43,985 nt of DNA from OMG group bacterium (GTDB lineage Bacteria; Pseudomonadota; Gammaproteobacteria; Pseudomonadales; Azotimanducaceae), in assembly GCA_012267385.1 (NCBI GenBank), contig JAAXGW010000019.1, forward strand, positions 1 through 43,985. The letters run 5' to 3'. This document shows positions 36,475-43,985 of the stretch, piece by piece. The translations under genes and the position numbers were made by a program. The notes beneath the pieces are model-generated. The model did not search any database and had not been told where the DNA came from. It saw nothing but the letters and a program-made list of their open reading frames with translations. Within the stretch, counting starts at the first letter, position 1, and every line of letters begins with the position of its first letter.

Positions 36475-36825
36475 ATGGACACAAGGATGAAGGACGATCA
36501 TGAATTTTACCCCACAATTCCGGTGTCGTTCAGTTTCAAACGATACGACGAAAATGATATCAGAGTGCTTGACGAAGAGTTTAAAGACAGCAAAATTTTC
36601 GACGGAATAGCAAAATCTATTGATCTTCGTAACGATTATGAAACCGGCTTCAATTCCTACTTTGTAACTGCTTTGCGAGACTCTTATGAAGTCCGAATCA
36701 AAGCGGAATTTGGTTATTTTCGAATAGATTTCAAAGTAAAACTTGAGAACTTCAATGAACAATACACGTGGTTGACTGAGGTTTGCAAAGACGAAAAGAT
36801 TGATGTCGCAGTATCAGTCGACTAA
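36475..36825 (+). CDS. Hypothetical protein, possibly beta-rich
   Basis: 116 aa from ATG 36475 (DTRMKDDHEFYPTIPVSFSFKRYD...). The frame is open further upstream into the end of the preceding gene, but that part looks non-coding. Strand pattern YEVRIKAEFGYFRIDFKVKLENF with alternating charged and aromatic residues; no membrane segment and no recognised family. It lies 90 bp after the 1188-aa gene on the same strand and may share its transcript. A 117-aa frame on the other strand is the alternative, judged less protein-like. Confidence 0.45.
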   Translation: MDTRMKDDHEFYPTIPVSFSFKRYDENDIRVLDEEFKDSKIFDGIAKSIDLRNDYETGFNSYFVTALRDSYEVRIKAEFGYFRIDFKVKLENFNEQYTWLTEVCKDEKIDVAVSVD

Positions 36826-37225
36826 ACGAAACATGAGCAACAAAGGACTGAAAAGAGTGATCCTTAATCGTTCATGTATCTACGAGTGCCCTGCTTCGAT
36901 CGGAGCATTTTTTACTAATTGCGGTATTAGTAGTTTCTGCGCTTAATTTTGCTACGTTCGACTTTTCGACTACTCTGGGCGAAAATCAACCTTCATACAC
37001 GCTCGTAGAGAACCGAAACCGACCTAAGACGACGTTTGTACTCTTTGAAATCAACACTATTACTAGGCAAAAAGATAACCTACGAAATCAATCAAAGGGA
37101 ACAGTCCATCAAAGTGGGGCAAGTTCAGTTTCATGTTAGAGTTCAATCCTTTTTCTTCCCACACTTAGGTGGCTATCCTCAGAGTCTTTAATCCGTTTTT
37201 CTGTTGGTGCGAAATTTTGTATTGG
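36826..37225. other. Gene-poor spacer with IS remnant
   Basis: It contains a plus-strand frame ending 37139 that looks like a membrane-anchored fragment (HFLLIAVLVVSALNF) but has no conventional start. Its last codons (GTVHQSGASS) fall over an IS-end-like sequence at 37103-37127. It is probably the remains of a gene cut by an insertion. Nothing else is seen. Confidence 0.4.
37103..37127. repeat. Solitary IS3-type end, diverged
   Basis: GTCCATCAAAGTGGGGCAAG followed by TTCA resembles the 25-bp right ends at 1473-1497 and 6142-6166 with about four to five mismatches. No matching left end is seen nearby. Confidence 0.45.
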
Positions 37226-38605
37226 TTATCCACTTGGGACAAACTTGTGCGCATTTCGTAGAACCCATCTGACTCGAACAAGTTGCAATATTGATGCGGT
37301 TGCGGCTGCGATAATGAGTCCGTACCAAAATCCGTGGACTCCAAAAGGTTGAACCAAGACTAAACCGAACGTGAGTATGATTCCGATCGGCATACCCACG
37401 CACCAAAAAGACGCAGCTGCTTGGATCATGGGCACTGTTGCGTCTTTAAAGCCTCTGAGAGTTCCTATAAAGCTGTGTTGAATGGTGTCTAAAAAGAGAA
37501 AAACAGCACATAGCAGGAACAGTGGTGTCGTTAAATTCAAAACCTCGTTGTTAGAGCTGTACACACTAGCTATTTCATTGTGTAGCGAGAGCAGTATCAC
37601 TACAAAAACGACGCCCAAACCGATGGCAAGAGTCGTTGAAGCCAATGCCGTTTTATTGGTGTTTTGAGTATTTCCTCCGCCCACATGCAATGCTGAACGT
37701 ATCGTCGTGGCAATACAGATGGAATAAGGAGTCATGAATCCAATGAGCCCCACACTCAGTACGATCTGATGGACCGCGACTGCTATGACGCCCAAGCGTC
37801 CTATTAGAATCGTAGCGGCGGAGAAGAAAGCAATCTCAACGAAGATCGTAAGCCCCATAGGAAATCCAAGTTTCGCTAACTGCACGATTGTGTCAAATTT
37901 CGGTGTCTCAAGTCGTTCAAACACGCGAGATTCCTTGAGTCGTGTCAAGGAAATCGCGACCACCATGGCAATCAACATATACCAGAAAATAATTGCAGAG
38001 GCGATGCCGCATCCAGCCCCTCCAAAACCGTTAAATTCTCCAACACCGAACACCAGAACATAAGTCAACGGAATTTTGAATGCTAGTGCCGAGAGCACGA
38101 TCAACATCGTCGACAGAGTCATTTCTAAACCCTCGCACAGATTTCGGAGTGCATAGAAAGCTAAGAAAGCTGGGATTCCTAAACTCAAAGCTTTTAGGTA
38201 GCCCATCGATATGGGAATCGCCACTTCGTCAACGCCGACAGCGTGGTACAAAGGTTCGAGGTTGTACATGATCGCGATGATCACGAGCACGAGAAATAGG
38301 GCGAGCCAGAGTGCTTGTCGCACGATCGGACCTGTCTCGTGAGTTTTCTTTGCTCCGTGAAGTTGCGCGACGGTTGGTGTCACCGCCATTAGCGCACCCA
38401 TTGCTAGCAACGTTAAAGGCGAAAACGCACTTTGACCCAGAGCCACCCCTGCCTGATCGACGACGCCATATTGGCCTGAGATTACCACGTCCACTACATT
38501 AAGTGCCATATAGGATACCTGGGCAATCACTATCGGAGCAGCCAAATACCCTAGCTGTCGAAGTTCGACCAGATAGCTGGTTTTGTTCTGATCTACCGTA
38601 GCCAT
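37226..38605 (-). CDS. MATE-family multidrug efflux protein
   Basis: 459 aa, normal NorM/MATE length, with twelve hydrophobic segments in two halves. Typical features: early ELRQLGYLAAPIVIAQVSYMALNVVDVVISGQYG; AGVALGQSAFSPLTLLAMGALMAVTPTVAQ; the second-half start with LGFPMGLTIFVEIAFFSAATILIGRLG and AVHQIVLSVGLIGFMTP; and C-terminal FIGTLRGFKDATVPM. MATE proteins expel cationic drugs or metabolites in exchange for Na+ or H+. It is monocistronic here; the 233-bp gap upstream separates it from the divergent tRNA. A role in exporting the polyketide is not supported by position. Confidence 0.92.
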   Translation of the reverse strand: MATVDQNKTSYLVELRQLGYLAAPIVIAQVSYMALNVVDVVISGQYGVVDQAGVALGQSAFSPLTLLAMGALMAVTPTVAQLHGAKKTHETGPIVRQALWLALFLVLVIIAIMYNLEPLYHAVGVDEVAIPISMGYLKALSLGIPAFLAFYALRNLCEGLEMTLSTMLIVLSALAFKIPLTYVLVFGVGEFNGFGGAGCGIASAIIFWYMLIAMVVAISLTRLKESRVFERLETPKFDTIVQLAKLGFPMGLTIFVEIAFFSAATILIGRLGVIAVAVHQIVLSVGLIGFMTPYSICIATTIRSALHVGGGNTQNTNKTALASTTLAIGLGVVFVVILLSLHNEIASVYSSNNEVLNLTTPLFLLCAVFLFLDTIQHSFIGTLRGFKDATVPMIQAAASFWCVGMPIGIILTFGLVLVQPFGVHGFWYGLIIAAATASILQLVRVRWVLRNAHKFVPSG

Positions 38606-38838
38606 ATCACTTTCATATTAGTGTTCAATCAATCGGTCATTGGAAGTAATGTATGACAGTGCGACTAGTTTATGTCAAGGTCGAATAGTCTCGATTCTAT
38701 GGTTTAGAGTGAATTTGGGTACTGTTCGTGGCTCGAAAGTTTGGGAATCTGTTCACCCATCTCGCGTGCTCTTCAGCGTATCAATTTCAACATTCTGCCT
38801 TCGTTTTTGGTACCCAATTTGTGCTAGTTTTCATTTAC

Positions 38839-38844
38839 TATAAT
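38839..38844 (+). promoter_or_regulatory. -10 box of the tRNA-Leu promoter
   Basis: TATAAT matches the sigma-70 -10 consensus 12 bases before the mature tRNA start and is followed by a G/C-rich stretch (GCCCGT) typical of stable-RNA discriminators. No good -35 is present at the expected spacing. Confidence 0.45.
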
Positions 38845-38856
38845 CGTCTGGCCCGT

Positions 38857-38943
38857 GCCTGAGTGGCGAAATTGGTATACGCGCCAGACTCAAAATCTGG
38901 TGGTGGCAACACCGTGAGAGTTCGACCCTCTCCTCAGGCACCA
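38857..38943 (+). tRNA. tRNA-Leu, anticodon CAA
   Basis: 87 nt with a long variable arm, class II. Acceptor GCCTGAG pairs with CTCAGGC, then discriminator A and an encoded CCA. Anticodon stem CCAGA/TCTGG encloses CTCAAAA, giving CAA, which reads UUG. T arm GTTCGACCC is normal. Encoded CCA fits a gammaproteobacterium. The spacer to queA shows no sign of integration. Confidence 0.96.
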
Positions 38944-39100
38944 ACTGGTTTCTCACGAGCTTTTCAATTCCCACCGTAATCGACCAGTAGCAAGGACGCT
39001 GATTGGGGATACCTAAAAAGATGCAGTTAAATTCAAAGGGATTTCGAGAATCTCGTTAAGCTGTCTCCTTCGCACAATTTTCAATTCTTAGTAGCAATCA

Positions 39101-41195
<2,095 letters not shown>

Positions 41196-41618
41196 TCGAT
41201 AGATGAATGTCGAAAGATCCTGAGCAGTTGTTCTTTGTCGCAAGATCATAAGAACCAATAGTTCAAATTTTTGTAATGTTTCAGTCTTGACGCATATCAT
41301 GAACTATTCGAAAGACCAAGCAAAAATTAACACTTTTTAACTTGATTTGTATGCAACCGAAACCGGAATGGTGACGTTCCTTGTGCGTACTCAGATATCG
41401 AGAAATTGCTGCTCTGACCTACATGAAACGTCGTCTACGCGACCTTTCGTATCTCGTTCAAGAGCGTGCAACAACAGTTGTTTCGTGTGTACGCCGAAAC
41501 CGGACAGAACTTAGAGTGGAGTTGTACGCGAAATTGGAAGCGGTTCACAGCTTGATCTGAGAGAGTCTAAGTTAAACCGTACCTCAATGAAACACTTCTT
41601 CGGACAAGATTGAAATTT
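41196..41618. other. Spacer between tgt and the recombinase
   Basis: It contains a short plus-strand frame, about 45-55 aa, ending ...KLEAVHSLI at ~41560 (MKRRLRDLSYLVQERATTVV), basic and helical, of unknown nature and with no ribosome site. No terminator with a T-run is visible after tgt. It is probably the border of the accessory block. Confidence 0.35.
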
Positions 41619-42182
41619 TCACGTATCCGCGAGTCTGACATAGCACTGTATGGTCGTCTTGGATACACCGAAAATCTGTGCGATTTTGCGTAACGACTGA
41701 CCACAGCTTCGGAGCTTGAGAACTTTGTCCTTCTGTTTTTGGTTTAACGCCTCCTGACGTCCTAAGCGTTGTCCGCGGGCACGAGCCGCGGACAAGCCCT
41801 CGAGAGTACGGGCGCGGATGATATCCCGCTCGTATTCAGCGATGACGGCGAATATACCAAAAATCAATTTGCCGTTCGGACTGGTGGTGTCGATAAGAGG
41901 ATCCTGCAACGATCGGAGATGCGCGCCTTTCTCCTCTATTTCCCTAGCTATAGAAAGCAGATCTTGTAGGGATCGGGACAAGCGATCCAACTTAACCACC
42001 AGAATCGTATCCCCATCGCAAAGCATATCGAGCAGCTTAGCGAGCTCGGATCGATTGCGAGTTGCCCCTGATTGGACGTCAACGAACGTCTCTTCGCACC
42101 CCGCGCCCTTCAGCAATTTGATTTGGGAATCCGAGAGTTGTTTGGACGTAGAGACGCGGGAGTAACCGAGGGTTCTATTCAT
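41619..42182 (-). CDS. Serine recombinase, resolvase/invertase type
   Basis: 187 aa from ATG 42182 (MNRTLGYSRVSTSKQ); the frame runs upstream but that part is unlike the family. Ser11 in YSRVST is the nucleophile; Arg residues follow in VVKLDRLSRSLQDLLSIA, then NGKLIFGIFAVIAEYERDIIRARTLEGLSAARARG, the long E helix, and a C-terminal HTH (QSLRKIAQIFGVSKTTIQCYVR). It is complete and of Tn3-resolvase/Hin length. Such proteins resolve cointegrates or invert DNA between short sites. The inverted repeat at 42276 is a possible binding site. It lies downstream of a truncated primase gene on the same strand. Confidence 0.92.
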   Translation of the reverse strand: MNRTLGYSRVSTSKQLSDSQIKLLKGAGCEETFVDVQSGATRNRSELAKLLDMLCDGDTILVVKLDRLSRSLQDLLSIAREIEEKGAHLRSLQDPLIDTTSPNGKLIFGIFAVIAEYERDIIRARTLEGLSAARARGQRLGRQEALNQKQKDKVLKLRSCGQSLRKIAQIFGVSKTTIQCYVRLADT

Positions 42183-42275
42183 GGTGACAAGGAGAGGTAG
42201 CGCAACAGAATTGTGAATTCTAACTTGTTTTCCGAACACTTGCTCTCAACGTGCAATGACGGAAGTTAACGTCCA

Positions 42276-42291
42276 GAAAACGTTCGTTTTC
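42276..42291. repeat. Inverted repeat GAAAACG-TT-CGTTTTC
   Basis: Perfect 7-bp arms, 94 bp upstream of the serine recombinase start. It could be part of a res-like site or an operator; the surrounding 42183-42426 has no gene. Confidence 0.4.
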
Positions 42292-42426
42292 CGAATTTGA
42301 GGAAAAAGGCACGAAATTCCGAAATGGGAGACTCAGACACTATTCAACCGAATGAGCCTTTGACCTCTATCTGTACGACACAGAACAAACATTGGGAGAA
42401 AGATTGGAATTTCTCGTGGGAGTGTG

Positions 42427-43536
42427 CTATACTACTCGGCAACAGACGAACGTAATGTTGTCTAAATAGGCATCGGCGGCTTTGAGTCTCGGAATCACGA
42501 TACGGCTATGATCGTCTTCGCTCGCATAGAGTAACACCTTGTCTTCCTGCGACACCTTCGCAACGAAATGTAACGCGAGCAACGACTTCCCTAATCCGAT
42601 CTTCCCGGTTACTAGTGTCAACATTGCTTTAGGGATTAAATCCGGGACAATCCACTCCACATACTCAGGCATGATTGAGCTCGCCGCAACAGTGTGTTGC
42701 TCAGGCGTGTATTCGTATTCTTGTTTCGTGCGAATGTCTTTAATATTTTTGTAACGGTCTTTTGCAAACCCTCGAACCTCACACCCTGAGCATTGATACC
42801 ACCCGCTCGATCGGTGGTAAAACGCGCTCGGATGCTTGTCGCCATTCTTATGACCCTCAGCATTCAGACAGTGGACTTGCACCTTGTCAGTCCCGTTATC
42901 CGTTGCAATACGATTGAGTATTTCACTCTCAAACCAGTCTAATCGTTCGTGTTGTTTCTTTTTTTGTTTCGACTCGACTTCCGGGATAAAGGTTAGGAGT
43001 CCGTTGTCACACTCACGAACATCAGGGTCATAGGAGAGATAACACAAACGGTTTAGGTTTGTGTTTTGTGGGTCTACTTTGTTTTGCAAATGCAATCCCA
43101 ACAACTTTAATTCTGCGCGGGTGAGCAGATCGCACTGCGCATAGGCTTGTTCGTGAAAATCGAGTAGTATCTCGTTTTTGAACGCGAACACAACTTTCAG
43201 GCCATCGCCTCGGGGACTGGTAAAGACAAGAATCACTCCTTCCACTTCTGCGAGGGTATCTTTGCACCGATTGAGAGGCCCTTGAGGTATGTGGTCAATG
43301 TCAATGCACACTAATCCGCTATGTGACGCGACAAATTCCACGCTTTTTTGGCCGTCAAAATATTCCCCCACCGACCAAGCCACTACGGGTAATTGCGCTT
43401 TGAGTGCGCGTTGATGCGCATCCCGATCTTCGTCGCGCTCCATCTCCGGCACCGACCGTATCCTATCGATGAGGGAGGGTATGAGTGGTTTTGTGGGTTT
43501 CTCTATTCCCTTCGCGATTTTCTCGATCGTGAGCAA
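42427..43536 (-). CDS. Primase/helicase-like replication protein, C-terminally truncated
   Basis: 369 aa. N-terminal BT4734/VirE-N-like domain (PriCT-associated, ~45-185) with VCIDIDHI (76-83) and TSPRGDGLKVVFAF (106-119). A zinc-finger region follows (Cys223, His229, Cys249, Cys252; YQCSGCEVRGF), like CHC2 primase fingers. Then the start of a RepA-like AAA_25 ATPase: LVTGKIGLGKSLLALHF (Walker A 311-318). The protein stops at 369, soon after LLYASEDD, so most of the ATPase domain, including Walker B, is missing. Such proteins initiate replication in phages, satellites and plasmids. The truncation coincides with the border to the recombinase segment. Confidence 0.8.
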   Translation of the reverse strand: MLTIEKIAKGIEKPTKPLIPSLIDRIRSVPEMERDEDRDAHQRALKAQLPVVAWSVGEYFDGQKSVEFVASHSGLVCIDIDHIPQGPLNRCKDTLAEVEGVILVFTSPRGDGLKVVFAFKNEILLDFHEQAYAQCDLLTRAELKLLGLHLQNKVDPQNTNLNRLCYLSYDPDVRECDNGLLTFIPEVESKQKKKQHERLDWFESEILNRIATDNGTDKVQVHCLNAEGHKNGDKHPSAFYHRSSGWYQCSGCEVRGFAKDRYKNIKDIRTKQEYEYTPEQHTVAASSIMPEYVEWIVPDLIPKAMLTLVTGKIGLGKSLLALHFVAKVSQEDKVLLYASEDDHSRIVIPRLKAADAYLDNITFVCCRVV

Positions 43537-43575
43537 GCGCGAGAACGGTTGGGAATGATGTGTAGCGAATGCTAC

Positions 43576-43604
43576 TTTACGCTGGAACGGATTATCCGTA
43601 TAAT
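43576..43604 (+). promoter_or_regulatory. Sigma-70-like promoter divergent from the primase gene
   Basis: TTTACG (43576-43581), a 17-bp spacer, then TATAAT (43599-43604). It points right, toward the terminator at 43695; transcription would start near 43611. Confidence 0.55.
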
Positions 43605-43610
43605 TTTTTC

Positions 43611-43718
43611 TGATTTCATTTATTTTCCTTTTTCGAAAGGGTCGTAAAGTAAATGGGAAACCGCCTGATACTCCACGCCGGGGAACAAGCGCCTGCCCGC
43701 ATCATTGCGGGCTTTTTT
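43611..43718 (+). ncRNA. Candidate small RNA between promoter and terminator
   Basis: The interval from the predicted start to the terminator T-run is about 108 nt with no good open frame. It contains a small CCTTT-TTCG-AAAGG hairpin (43630s) and ends in the GCCCGC/GCGGGC terminator. Next to a primase gene in a satellite-like setting, a regulatory or immunity RNA is plausible (compare the phage P4 CI RNA idea), but similarity to a named RNA is not shown. Confidence 0.4.
43695..43718 (+). terminator. Rho-independent terminator
   Basis: GCCCGC (43695-43700), loop ATCATT, GCGGGC (43707-43712), then TTTTTT. Strong stem and T-run on the plus strand. Confidence 0.85.
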
Positions 43719-43794
43719 GTGTCAAAATTGACAACATACAGATTATATTTAAATTGTTAGTCCTTTTCTCACCGATAATTTGAACGATTACCCT

Positions 43795-43821
43795 CATATA
43801 AGCCCCTAAAGGGCTTATATG
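43795..43821. repeat. Perfect 11-bp inverted repeat
   Basis: CATATAAGCCC (43795-43805) and GGGCTTATATG (43811-43821) around a 5-nt loop, CTAAA. No T-run follows on either strand. It lies in the non-coding region between the terminator and the next gene; an operator or replication-control site is possible. Confidence 0.6.
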
Positions 43822-43889
43822 ACTTATAAATGACCCATTATGGGGAAGGGTGTTTTTGGCCGGCTGTGAGCGTTTATGTGCGTGTGGGT

Positions 43890-43985
43890 TCATGCTAGTC
43901 CGATGTTGACGCTCCGAGTTTCTAGAACAGCCTCAAATTCTTCGTTTTGAGTTTTTTGATCGAACAAACTCTCTAAAACGGTCAT
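43890..43985 (-). CDS. Partial frame at the window edge
   Basis: 31 codons read from the right edge, MTVLESLFDQKTQNEEFEAVLETRSVNIGLA, to TGA at 43890. It may be complete from the ATG at the very edge or the end of a longer gene. The helical, acidic character is protein-like; no family recognised. Confidence 0.35.
   Translation of the reverse strand: MTVLESLFDQKTQNEEFEAVLETRSVNIGLA

Noticed and set aside
36409-36762. Minus-strand 117-aa frame
   Set aside because: Shadow of the more plausible plus-strand hypothetical gene; composition is unlike a protein.
38857-39100. Island integrated at tRNA-Leu
   Set aside because: No integrase or repeated tRNA 3' end nearby; queA follows normally.

Overview
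The window reads as a chromosome segment of a gammaproteobacterium. It holds valS-holC divergent from lptF-lptG, then tRNA-Leu, queA and tgt, all close to proteobacterial consensus in length and motifs. Into this backbone are set several accessory blocks with many insertion-sequence remnants and disrupted genes, as in a symbiont or a lineage with active mobile DNA. The species cannot be named from sequence alone.

Layout. 1-6170: IS3-family debris with related ~25-bp TGAAGTTG.../...CAACTTCA ends, bracketing two tandem paralogous membrane-anchored alpha-solenoid genes. 6187-11704: valS and holC (minus), lptF and lptG (plus); pepA, usually next to holC, is absent. 11697-15489: a truncated RDD-protein gene, then a 3.36-kb element with perfect 23-bp terminal inverted repeats. 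It carries a frameshifted IS1595-type transposase, a secreted zinc metallopeptidase, a small unknown gene and a HicB/HicA-like toxin-antitoxin pair. 15492-28456: a polyketide/lipid locus: RDD protein and a discrete acyl carrier protein (minus) facing an Sfp-type phosphopantetheinyl transferase, an alpha/beta hydrolase and a type I PKS (plus). 28680-29704: a decayed tyrosine recombinase beside a core-site-like inverted repeat. 29980-36825: secreted and membrane proteins of unknown function, including a 1188-aa ABC-2-permease/M1-peptidase-like fusion. 37226-41195: MATE exporter, tRNA-Leu(CAA), queA, tgt. 41619-43985: a serine recombinase, a truncated primase/helicase and a promoter-to-terminator unit that could encode a ~110-nt RNA; this looks like the edge of a phage satellite or similar island.

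The PKS locus is the most striking system. The megasynthase reads KS-AT-DH-cMT-ER-KR-ACP, a fully reducing, C-methylating module, followed by a second KS and a degenerate AT that has lost its catalytic serine motif; it stops at the post-AT linker with no ACP or thioesterase. With its transferase, discrete ACP and hydrolase, the set suggests synthesis of a methyl-branched, fatty-acid-like chain, comparable to the mono-modular PKSs reported from sponge symbionts (from memory, unchecked). As given, the PKS has two single-base frameshifts and the ACP one.

Single-base indels or stops also break the IS1595 transposase, the tyrosine recombinase and a secreted HEAT-like gene, whereas no housekeeping gene is broken. 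This favours real decay of accessory DNA over uniform sequencing error, but raw reads are needed to decide.
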